NCBI RefSeq assembly: GCF_027580225.2 | Contig: NC_073359.2 | Location: 16,004,001 to 16,068,000, forward strand | Direction of reading: 5' to 3' | Origin: Misgurnus anguillicaudatus | Lineage: Eukaryota; Chordata; Actinopteri; Cypriniformes; Cobitidae | Length of the DNA stretch: 64,000 nt | Part shown: in pieces, positions 1 through 9,584 of the stretch | How positions within the stretch are numbered: the first letter of the stretch is position 1 | Layout: each line of letters opens with the position of its first letter | Notes under the pieces: model-generated | Database searches by the model: none | Told to the model about the DNA's origin: nothing | The model's input: the letters and a program-made list of their open reading frames with translations, nothing else | Program-made: the position numbers and the translations under genes

Positions 1-7
1 GTTCACT

Positions 8-25
8 TTAGGGTTTAGGGTTAGG
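8..25 (+). repeat. Short telomere-like TTAGGG run
   Basis: Three consecutive imperfect TTAGGG-like units are visible. The run is too short to be a telomere; it is a small interstitial telomere-like motif that could be chance. Confidence 0.4.
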
Positions 26-745
26 CACATGGCCTACTTACAGTACACCGCAAGAAAAAATTATAATTTTAAAGATGAAAAATATATAGCTTTAATATTT
101 ACGTTAGCATAACCATAACTAATTCCTTTTTAATTTGTTATTGTAGACGCTGTCATTTGTTGTGTCTCCATTATTGCTCGGAACAATTAAGGAAGCTTAT
201 CATGTTGATTAGAAATATAGTTCTCGTTGACTCTCTAAAGCCAAGATCATTTTAAATGCAGTACTAGTTATCATTATATTAATAATCGACCAGTTCTGAG
301 GGGTTTTCCAGGTCACGCTATTGTAAATGAGCTTTGTAAACCAAGCATTATTTAATGCCCCAATTACATTTGGTTAATACATTTTCTGGGATAGTCTGAA
401 CGGTTGATGGCCGCATTTATGATGTCATTAAATATCTCCGTAATTCCGTCATTAAGCTGTTCATTATGTACAGACTGTGGTTTAATCTCTCATGGGCTCC
501 AATAACCACTGAGTTCTATTAAACCCTGCCGACCAGCGATTGATGATCGCGGACCTCAGAATGGGCCTCACTCAAAGAGAGAGATCTCCCACAATGCATC
601 ATCGTATGAAGGTCACATCCAGTAAAAAGGCTGGTACAGTTTTAAGTAAGGAGTTGTTTTGAAGCATGAAGTTTATCTATCAGTTTATTTTTGCATTAAA
701 TTCCGCTGTACACTGTAAGAAACAATTTGTCAAAAATGGTCTCAA

Positions 746-950
746 GCTGTCGCTGGGTTAGTACCCTTCATAAAGGTCTTAATATGTACCTTTTAGGTAC
801 AGATACGCATACATTTGGTACCTATACTCTATATACATTTGGTGTATTTATATGCCCTCTTTGGGTACCAGTATGTACCTATGAGATGCTAATATAAACT
901 TTTCAGATACAAAGGTGTACTTTTGGAAAGGGTACCGGCCCAGTGACAGC
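746..950. repeat. GTACC-rich palindromic MITE-like repeat
   Basis: The ends are inverted repeats: GCTGTCGCTGGG at the left and CCCAGTGACAGC at the right. The interior is a series of GTACC and GGTAC blocks separated by about 20-30 bases. Related GTACC-rich copies lie near 5.1 kb and 45.5 kb in this window. There is no coding potential, and it is probably a non-autonomous DNA transposon. The superfamily cannot be read from the sequence because no clear target duplication remains. Confidence 0.6.
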
Positions 951-2226
951 CAGGCACATATTTCTTTTTGTTCAGGTTTTAACAGATGCTTTGCCACAAG
1001 GAATTTGTGTTATCAGACTTTAAACAGCTGCATGTTCGTGTTGTGATTTTGTCACAGGGGATATTTTTGCAGTACGCTGTGAGGCATAATGTTTCGTGAG
1101 ATTTCTAATGCTTTGATAATTTTCTCCAGGGGGTTTAAAAGAAAGTCTATTACTTAGGCATAGTTATCATCTCAAATAATGATACATGTGTGTATTGCAT
1201 GTATGCCTCGCAGAAAGGTCAATCTCAGAATGCATTGCTACAAGCTCATTGAAAAACATTGAAGATGGCAATTACCCAAGAGAAATGCTTTTTAAAAAAC
1301 ATATCCATTTTTTTAACACCGAAAATCACTGCTGAACATTTTTTTGAGTTCTGCGTATACAAATGCTATTAGAGCATCAACAATCTAGCATCATATTTTA
1401 AAGTCAATTGAGGATCTCAGATGCACAAGCCGCTTTTATCCGCTTTATCTTGGCCTCAAGCCTTACAGAAATTCCGGCTTGTTGGCAGAAACCATTAAGA
1501 GTCTGATTGCTCATTTACAAGAAAACATGTCAGATGCACTTAGAGGGTTTTGCATCTGAGCTATTCAATTGGGGATTAAGTTGGTATTTTAAGTGTTCAG
1601 ATATTAAACAGCTCTATGTCCGTGTTGTTTTTTAACCAAGATCTTATCACAAGGGAGTCTTTTGTACCATATTTTTTAAAAGTGAGCCATAAAGTGCTTT
1701 GTAAGATTTCAAACGCAGTATTTGTTTTTCACTGTCATTTTCAAGAAAGTGACAGCCTGTAAAAAAGAGCCAAAACCAAATGTCATCTCTATCTTACTAA
1801 GATTAGGAATTTAAAGCTCAGGGTAAAGACATCCTCTGCAATTTCATGTCTTGAGGTGTCTGTGGCATTGCTTGTTTTGGGTTAGCCGTCAGTCAGATAT
1901 GAGACGTGAGCTGTCAAAGCAAGAAGATACTGCAGGTTTTTGTCTCAAGTATTGGCAGCGGATTCGGGGACACGCTGGTCCCTGGAGGCTCTAGACTGAC
2001 AGGCCTCTTTCTCTTTGGCTTTCACTTCTTAGTTCCTGTGTTTTGAGGTTTCTTTCATATCTGTACCCCGCTGGTGTCTTTTCGCTTTTGCCTTGGTTGG
2101 AATCCCGAAGATAATGTACCGATTCGAACTCTGGAGAGTGTCGGGCTTTCGGATGTTTTTAGGATAAGGCTTACAAGCTCAATGTCATTGTTGGTATCCA
2201 ACTAAATTATACTAAAACTAACTTAA

Positions 2227-3056
2227 GCACTATTCGGACGGGATTAGTTTTCCAAACGACGTTTGAGTTTCAACGTTTCCCCCAGGACGTCTGTGATTTT
2301 ATGTACCGATTCGGACAGGATTAAAATGATGCAGGCTATTCCAGAGATGGGAGTGTCTGTTTCATGCATTTGGGCATTGCAGTAGCACGTGCTCTGGATA
2401 CGCGTGTTTGTAATGTTTAATATTTTGCTTTAAATGTAAAATTATGACGGAACATGTCATTTATTAATTTAATTTTAACAAATAAAATAAAATATAAAAA
2501 TCCTACTAAAGTAACGTTAGCCTACGTGTTTTATATAACTGTCTGCTTATAATAAACACAAAGAAATGAAGAAATAATGATAATACAATTTAATATCTTT
2601 ATTAATTAACATTACCATTCCGTAGTTGAACAACTTTGAACAGAGTTTCTTATAACGTTAATGATATTACAGTGGCCAGTGTTTGATATTCAGCTCGTAT
2701 TGATTTAATTATTTTATTTTGCCGAATGCGAAAAAACATTCATATCTGAATGAATGGGACTCAGGAAATACAATATACGCACATTAGTAAGACCTTACGG
2801 CAGATCACGTTGGCCAAAACATGAAATTAACCGTGTTTTCAAAAGATATTGCGGGCAAACACAGACATTTGCATTCGAACGGGATTACATTTCTCAGAGG
2901 ACCTCTGAGTTCGGCGAAACACAGTAGGTAAATTGCTCTGGAATTCTTACGGAGGTCGTCAGAGAAAAACACAGACATGGCCGATTCGGACGGGATTAAA
3001 AACACAGAGGACCTATGAGAAGCACGATTTTCTCAGAGGTCCCATCCGAATAGGGC
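2227..3056. mobile_element. Non-autonomous DNA transposon, copy A, TTAA target duplication
   Basis: The element starts GCACTATTCGG and ends with the inverse of GCCCTATTCGG, and it is flanked on both sides by TTAA (2223-2226 and 3057-3060). It has no ORF of note. The motif ATTCGGACGGGATTA or close variants recurs inside it, near 2231, 2307, 2875 and 2985, as subterminal direct repeats. A second copy at 55249-60943 is flanked by TTTA on both sides and has been split by a DIRS element. Copy A carries 111 bp between two of the direct repeats that copy B lacks, while its right inverted repeat is shorter than in copy B. The 4-bp TTWA duplication fits piggyBac- or Kolobok-like transposition; the superfamily is inferred. 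Confidence 0.85.
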
Positions 3057-3083
3057 TTAAGTCTCACCAAAAATCTAAAGGTT

Positions 3084-3331
3084 ACACTCTAAAAAATATT
3101 TAACCCAGGGCTGGGTAACTATAGGACAGAACACACCTCCGGGCCAAAATGACCCAAACAATGGGCTGTTCCAACCCAACTGCTGGGTTATTGTTAATCA
3201 ACCATGTTGAAACAACCCAACAGTTGGGCTAAAACAACCCATTATTTGGGTCATTTTAACCCAGAAATGTGTTCTGTCCTATAGTTACCCAACCCTGGGT
3301 TAAAAACAACCCCGTATTTTTTAGTGTGTAA
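3084..3331. repeat. Palindromic MITE with CACTCTAAAAAAT ends
   Basis: The two halves are near-perfect inverted repeats. The left end reads ACACTCTAAAAAAT then TTAACCCAGGG, and the right end is its complement. The interior alternates AACCCA and TGGGTT blocks. Related TGGGTT-rich ends are found near 5.5, 16.9-17.7, 30.9-31.1 and 33.1 kb. It is non-coding and likely a foldback-type non-autonomous DNA transposon. Confidence 0.75.
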
Positions 3332-3332
3332 C

Positions 3333-6225
3333 CTGCAAGATTTCCCTGATAACCCAGCTTCACCAGAAACATACTGGTTTAAACAGAACCATGCTGGTTT
3401 TTGCAGGATACGTAATCCTCGATTTATACCCCACAGAATTTCAACATGCTATCATCAGCTACTAAACACTCTTGATGTACTGTATAGCTAAGTTTCTGAT
3501 CTGCTGTTTCTTTCCGGGAACCTGCATTGAAATACTGTTTTTATGCATTTTGACAGGGGCTTTTATCCTAAGTGACTTGTGGTTTATTTTAAGGTGTACA
3601 TTTACCCATGTGCATGTTCCCTGGGTGCTAATAATATGCTTTACCAAGTAAACTACAAGGACACTAGGAAATAGTTTTGTTTAATGTTTTTTCTTTAGCA
3701 TTAAAGTGCCCATCTTATGACTGCTTTTCCACAAGTTAAATAGATGTATGAATTCCATAAAGCATGTTTCAAAAGTTGTTTGCTCGAAATAGCTTGTAGG
3801 AAAAGATTGTTACCCATCTCTAGGAGCCTCTGTTTCAGGGCATTTCAGATTGTGCCATTTTGAGCTAGTCATTACATATTTATGAGCTGCTGCTCCTTTG
3901 ATCACACCCCACTACTAACGTCATGTGCGCGTAGTGATATCGTGAGCAGTACAGATCATACTGTGTTATTATTTTATATATTATTATTATTAACGGTTTA
4001 TGTTGCCAACAGACAAATCATGCAGAAAAGTATCACTAATAAGTACACTACAGGAGAAGAAACTCATGACACACAATGATTCCAGAGTCAATTGTGATGT
4101 AACGTTAGCAGTCTCAACAATAAAATCGTTTTCCCTGGACAATGCTAACATATTCCCGTTATAAAACATTTTCATACGCATTATTTTCGCAAATTACAGA
4201 AATTAAGACCCGGCGGGGGATGTACACTGCTTGTGGACCGCGTGCTAATTGCTAGAAGCTAGCGGGAGGTCCGGACGTAAAGTTATAAGAGGCTCGGGGG
4301 TTATCCTCGTCAGAAAAGCCGGGGCGGTAAGGCCCGGTCTCGGTTAGTTTGGCAAAAAACTTTTAGTTTGGCAAAGCACTATTACTTAGTTCTTGTAGAA
4401 TTGTAAAATAAAGCCGTTAAATTTGTTTTAAACTTTCGAAACCACGCTGTAAACTATCTAGCCGGCAAAAATATCTATATAGCCTAACGTTACTGTCTAC
4501 AAACAATTTTAACATCACTATACATTTAAAAGGTATAATTTACGGGATTGGCACCAATGTATGATCTCTGTTTTGAGATACAGATGCTCTAGCATCATAA
4601 ATGTATTATTTTGTGACAGAAGATGACAACATGCAAAATATAACGTGACTTTTTACCTTTTGTGTTGATACAACGATCGCGAATCGAATCCAGTCTGTTT
4701 CAGATGTGTGAATGATCCATGAAAGTCCAATAAAATACATCCAATGACCATTTTTGTCCACAAATGCGTATAATCCGTGAAATATAGATACATAGTCTGT
4801 TGTTTACATCAGATTTCGCAAGAAGGTCTTATCGCCTACAATCTGATGACTATTTGCGTCGTAACACACTGTATATAAGATTACTCCGGGTTCCAATAAC
4901 CACGCGTTAAAACTTTGTTTTTAAAAGTAGGCGGAAGTATAATCCATAATATCCAAATAGCGCTGTTATTTCAGTGAGACATGATAACAGCAGGGTATCA
5001 GCGAGCGAAGTGACTGCTCTCTGTGCTCTCTCTAGCTCCCTGGTGGGTGGAGACCTGCCTATTTTGAGGACAAAAACATTGTCTTATATTCGGGTATAAG
5101 GTACTTAAAGAATTCATATTAGTACCTCAAATGTACATATTGGTACCAAATGTATACATATCAAGACCTAAATAGTACACATTAGGACCTTTTTAAAGGC
5201 TACCATCCTACCTTCTTCTTTTGAGAGTATACAGTATCTCTGGAGCTTTACAAGTCATCACCAAGTGTCTTGTCAAGTAGTCAATGGACAATAAAAATAA
5301 TCCTTGTGGCTTTTAAAATGCCCATATTATGAAAAACTCACTTTTTCTGGGTTTTGGGGTGTTATTTTGTGTCTCTGATGCTCCCACAAGCATACAAACT
5401 TGGAAAAAAATCCATCCATGCTATTTTTGAGTGAGATACAGGTTTCTGAATCTCCTCTGCCTTGAGTCTCAGATTGCGCGAGTTCAAACCCAAAACTTGG
5501 GTTATTTTTTACTAAAATGATGGGTTAATTTGACTTCATAAATGGGTTAAAAATGTATATAGGGTTATTTTTATTCCTTTTAAGATTATCATTTAAAATT
5601 AAAAACCACAAGATAAACAAACAGGTCAACATTGTATTAACTTTATTTTTCATTAATATTTTTTAGCATATTACACTTTGTGTAATGTACACTTTGTACA
5701 CAATAGCTCAATCAAAAATTCAGGAGATCATACCAAACTATAAATACAATAAATAATAAAATTCCATTTTTAAACAATTTCTTCATTTGCCTCTAATTGC
5801 AAAAGTGTAAGTGGTGGTTTCCCGGACAGGGATTGGATAGTCCTTAGTTATTAATTAGGAAATATAACAAGTTTGAACAAACATGTCTTAATAAAAACAT
5901 TACTTGTGTGCATTTCGAGGGAAAACAAAGGGCATTGATGAATTTTAAGATATGTCAGTGCAAGTAGTTTTCAGTTTGGACAGCTCTTACATTTACTTTA
6001 GTCTAGGACTAGTCTTATCCTTGTCTGTGAAACCGCCCCTATATGTTTTAACATTTTAAAAAAATTCATGAAATTCATAAAATACCTTTAAGAACAACTG
6101 TTTGTTACAAAGCAGTATTGTTTTAGTCTACATTCTGAACACAAACAAAAAATCTATGAAATACAGCATTTTGCCAGTGTAACATTTCATAAACATGTCA
6201 TTAATATTCATCAAGTAATACTCTT
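3333..6225. other. Intergenic DNA with decayed repeat fragments
   Basis: No gene was recognised. Fragments of dispersed repeats are visible: two pieces sharing a GCCCAT(A/C)TTATGA motif (near 3708 and 5320), a GTACC-rich piece (about 5092-5229) and TGGGTT-type blocks (about 5483-5575). A GC-richer patch near 4205-4360 does not translate into a recognisable protein. Confidence 0.5.
5092..5229. repeat. GTACC-type repeat remnant
   Basis: A series of GTAC blocks (GGTACTTAAAG, GTACCTCAAATGTACAT, GGTACCAAATGTATAC) matches the style of the copies near 0.75 and 45.5 kb. The right edge ends in TTTTGAGAGT, the complement of the ACTCTCAAAA start at 45.5 kb. The left edge is unclear. Confidence 0.5.
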
Positions 6226-6581
6226 AGGTGCTCTAAGCGAATTCACGTGTTTTAGACCATGAAACATTTTTTGTTACATACAGCAAACATCTTCTCACTA
6301 TCTGCTTGCTGCCTGTCCGCTGATCAAACTGTAAAAAAACGCGATCTCTGTAGACAGCCCAGGCTCCACAAACTGCAATAAAAACACAGTGGCCAAACCT
6401 ACCATCAGAAGGGATAACAAAGTGTTCCAGCCAATTAACGACAAGAAGGATTTGGGGGTGAGGGTTGGGCGCGTTCATGAAAGCACAGAAGGGAGGGGAG
6501 GAGTTAGCTATGCTCTGTTTGTTTGAAAACAGTTCAAACATCAACAAAAAGTAACGTCACACAGATTCGCTTAGAGCACCT
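6226..6581. repeat. TIR element with AGGTGCTCTAAGCGA ends
   Basis: A 15-bp terminal inverted repeat is visible: AGGTGCTCTAAGCGA at the left and its complement at the right. The 356-bp interior is open for about 104 codons on the minus strand, but the translation shows no recognisable domain. TTA lies just outside or overlapping both ends, which would fit a PIF/Harbinger-type TWA duplication, though the alignment of the ends is ambiguous. It is non-autonomous. Confidence 0.7.
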
Positions 6582-7579
6582 TTAAGTCTGTAAAAAAAAC
6601 CTAAAATGATAACTCTTGTACCTGAAACCCAGTCTATTAAAAAAACCTCTTGTCATTTACTTGCAAGAATGTAGTGCTTCTACTACCCTAATCTAAGTGC
6701 CTTGTCCAAAGTTTCTCCTCCAAGGATGACGAATGCCTGGGAGTCATTTTCTCGTGTCCATTTTCAAGTGACAGGAAATAAGGGTAAAGTCCTGATGCTT
6801 CAGCCTGCTGGAGTTACTCCATCATATTTGTTCCAACCTAAAGGACACACAATGCAAATGAGTTAAGGTGAAACTTGGGGGGTGTCAGGGTGTATGGGTG
6901 ATGGGTTTGGGAGCTATTACACCTTGATCTTGCCCACTTTAAGACAGCCACTAACATAATGTCCCAAACTTTTGAATGGTAGTTTATTTAAATACCTGGT
7001 AAATAAATTATTAAAGTAAATTTCTTGATTTGTACTCACAGGCTGAATGTCGATGAAAGCTTTTTTGCCATCATCAATGCTGGGCCGGACTTTTTCTGGC
7101 AGTTTTGAAGGGTGGAGGTGGAAGCAAAACAGGGAGCAGCTTTAATGCAAGATATCCCTTTGCATCTGTAGCAGCAGAAATTGAAAAGCAGCATGGTCAG
7201 ATAATGTTGGTTAACTGTCTGGCATTTCAAATAAATGAAGATGAGTGGAGAAAGTGCTAAATCTCCCAACAGCAATTATTGCCAAAAATTTTCTTCATTA
7301 ATTTATCAGTGGCTGCCTTTATTAAATTGATATTAGTAAATCTGGCCCATAATATCAAAATAGTGGAGAAACTTTACCTTGTGTCATCTCCTCAACTGAA
7401 CATGGAAGCTTTGCTTCTGGTTTAGAAAAATGCAAGATCCTATCGGTATATCAAGGGAGCCATTTCTTGAAGAGTTTTGGAGCTGCATCCTAATGTAATG
7501 TGTAAAAGTCTTGTGCAATCTAAATGCAAAAATAACAAAAAAAAAACAACTTCTAAAAAAAAGACTAAATAAAACTCTT
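6582..7579. other. Intergenic DNA, no gene recognised
   Basis: A minus-strand ORF of about 79 codons near 7036-7275 has no recognisable motif and no conserved neighbour. I cannot support a gene here. The stretch ends at the left terminus of the DIRS-like element. Confidence 0.5.
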
Positions 7580-7792
7580 GTTCCCTTTCAGTCGGTCACT
7601 ACGACGTCACGTCGTGACCGACGAATTGGGAACCGCTTCGCGGGTGACCTATCTGCTTCGAGAAACCTTTAAAACGCCAATGAACTTGGCATGCAGATAA
7701 TTGCATCTGCCGGCGCCGCCCCGCCGCACAGCTATTTAATGAGCGGCAGGTGCAGTTATCAAATCAGCTTTTTAGCTTCGAAAGCTGGCAGA
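7580..7792 (+). repeat. DIRS copy 1 left inverted terminal repeat
   Basis: The first 213 bp are the inverse complement, with few differences, of about 13541-13729. The outermost bases differ between ends: the left begins GTTCCCTTTCAG, while the right carries an additional block ending GACGTT. Positions 7593-7620 form an imperfect palindrome built on CGGTCAC and GTGACCG, a plausible recombinase-binding or hairpin site. The repeat also contains the probable promoter. Confidence 0.9.
7733..7739 (+). promoter_or_regulatory. TATA-like box of DIRS copy 1
   Basis: TATTTAA lies inside the left terminal repeat, 322 bp upstream of the gag ATG. The equivalent place in DIRS copy 2 reads TATATAA, a canonical TATA box, which supports this as the promoter. 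The element must be transcribed from its left repeat, so the position fits. The start site itself is inferred. Confidence 0.5.
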
Positions 7793-8060
7793 CAAACACT
7801 GCTCACGAGAAGCTGCTCTGATCCTGTGAAATAGATCTCTGCGTGTCAGTTGGTTGGGCGAAGGCACCACAGCGAGGCTCGCGAGTGTTTTCCACCTCTT
7901 TCTTTTCACTCTCTTTTTGAGTGTGTGCGTTCTCCTCCCTGTGTGCTTCATCAACTACACAGCTAAAAGAGTGATTTCCCCTAAAAGAGCTGCAGTTGAA
8001 CTTGCGTCTTTTTAAAGACAGCCGTTCACTGCTCACGGGCGTTAAAGCGTCTTTTTAAAG

Positions 8061-9506
8061 ATGTCTTTTCGTCCGTGTTCGACTTCTGGATGCGGCAAAT
8101 ACATGGGTCCTCGCGATGGACATGATCGCTGTCTCTCATGTCTGGGTCTCCAGCATGCTGAAGCAGCTTTCATGGGAGGGACATGCTCCGCTTGCGAGAG
8201 CCTGACTCTTGCGGATCTGCGGGGTCGTGTGGCGTTTCTCCGGGAACGCCGCCCTCCGTTGCTGATCACCGCCAAGAAGGCGGCTGTGAAGCTACGGAGA
8301 GACGACCTCCGCCTCACGGTGCTGAATCGGCAAGCTGGTTCGTCCAGCGGCCCTCAGCCACCGGATCCGCAACCATCTGAGGTTCCGATGGAGACGGAGA
8401 GCGCGCGTTCTGCGTCGCTTTCTACCTCTGTCGGACCTCCCGAGGATTCGGTGTCTGTCGTAACATCGGAGGGGGGGCCGTCACTTTCGGACGTGGATCC
8501 CGAGCCTCTCCCTCCTTCGGGAAGGGTTGCGGTTCCCGATCTCGACCCGGAGATGACGGCCATGCTCGCTCGGGCTGCGGAGACGGTCGGGTTGGAGTGG
8601 AGAGCTCCTCCCCCTCCCGTACCGTCCCGCCTAGACGATTGGTACTTTGGGGCTGCACGGGCTTCACAGTCTTCCCCACCGGTACCTTTCTTTCCCGAGG
8701 TGCATGATGAGCTGACTCGGACGTGGAAAACCCCGTTTTCCTCCCGGAACCGTCCGCATCAGCCATCACCCCTCACCTCCCTCGATGGGGGGGCCGCTAA
8801 AGGGTATGCCGGTATCCCGACAGTGGAGCGCTCGGTAGCGATGCAGTTGTGTCCTGCCGGCGTCTCCTACTGGAAGGACCGTCCTACCCTTCCCTCACAG
8901 GCCTGCAGGCATTCGTCAGCTTTGACGGAGTCTGCATATCGGGCTTGTGGGGAGGCGGCCTCTGCCATACATGCCATGGCTTTGTTGCAGGTTCATCAGG
9001 CTAAGGCTCTGAAGGACCTGCACGAGGGAGGTCACGATTCGGCGGTCTTTAAAGACCTGCGTGCGGCTACGGATCTGGCGCTACGTGCGACCAAGACCAC
9101 CGCACAGGCCGTCGGTCGTGCTATGTCCACCTTGGTGGTCCAGGAGCGCCACCTCTGGCTGTGCCTTGCGGACATGCGGGATGCCGATAAAACCCGGCTT
9201 CTAAACGCCCCGGTGTCCCAGGCCGGCCTGTTCGGCGAGGCGGTGGAAGACTTCGCACAACAGGTCTCCGCCACCCAGAAGCAGACTGAGGCTCTGGCTA
9301 ACATCATGCCGCGTCGGAAGAGACCAGCACCTGCCCCGTCGACGTCGGCACCTCAGTCTGCCCCTCACCGAGGGCGTCCTGCAGCGGCGGCCGCCTCCGT
9401 TCCTCATCGGGGCCGTCCAAGAAAGCGAGGAACCGGCCGTCAGCAGCCCGCCCCGCCCGCTCAGCCCGCTAAGCCTGGTGGAAAGCGAAAATCTAAGCGG
9501 CCCTGA
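8061..9506 (+). CDS. gag: DIRS gag-like protein
   Basis: This intact 481-codon ORF begins at the first ATG after the left repeat. The N-terminus has a cysteine/histidine cluster (C6, C11, H21, C24, C27, H32, C42, C45) that looks like a zinc-binding nucleic-acid module. The middle is rich in Pro, Ser and acidic residues. The region from about 150 to 400 is conserved with the gag remnant of copy 2 (for example the RLDDW segment followed by FFPEVH). The C-terminus is Lys/Arg/Pro/Ala-rich and ends KSKRP, a likely RNA-binding tail. The expected role is packaging of the element RNA. Its TGA stop at 9504-9506 is followed in the same frame by an open reading frame running into RT. The function is inferred from position and composition, since DIRS gag proteins are poorly conserved. 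Confidence 0.85.
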   Translation: MSFRPCSTSGCGKYMGPRDGHDRCLSCLGLQHAEAAFMGGTCSACESLTLADLRGRVAFLRERRPPLLITAKKAAVKLRRDDLRLTVLNRQAGSSSGPQPPDPQPSEVPMETESARSASLSTSVGPPEDSVSVVTSEGGPSLSDVDPEPLPPSGRVAVPDLDPEMTAMLARAAETVGLEWRAPPPPVPSRLDDWYFGAARASQSSPPVPFFPEVHDELTRTWKTPFSSRNRPHQPSPLTSLDGGAAKGYAGIPTVERSVAMQLCPAGVSYWKDRPTLPSQACRHSSALTESAYRACGEAASAIHAMALLQVHQAKALKDLHEGGHDSAVFKDLRAATDLALRATKTTAQAVGRAMSTLVVQERHLWLCLADMRDADKTRLLNAPVSQAGLFGEAVEDFAQQVSATQKQTEALANIMPRRKRPAPAPSTSAPQSAPHRGRPAAAAASVPHRGRPRKRGTGRQQPAPPAQPAKPGGKRKSKRP

Positions 9507-9584
9507 GATGGGCGACCTGGAGGTGGAGGGGATCGCTCTTCGGGAGATGGTGAACGCACCACTCCCCCCCCGGAGGAGGACCGG

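Larger units (their letters stand above)
1..2222. other. Intergenic DNA, no gene recognised
   Basis: I see no coding region with a recognisable motif in this AT-rich stretch. It holds a short telomere-like run at the left edge and one palindromic GTACC-type repeat, both listed separately. The remainder looks like ordinary non-coding teleost DNA. Confidence 0.6.

Noticed and set aside
8354..8769. Antisense ORFs under gag and RT of DIRS copy 1
   Set aside because: They are GC-rich shadow frames with no motifs; the sense frames contain the recognisable domains.
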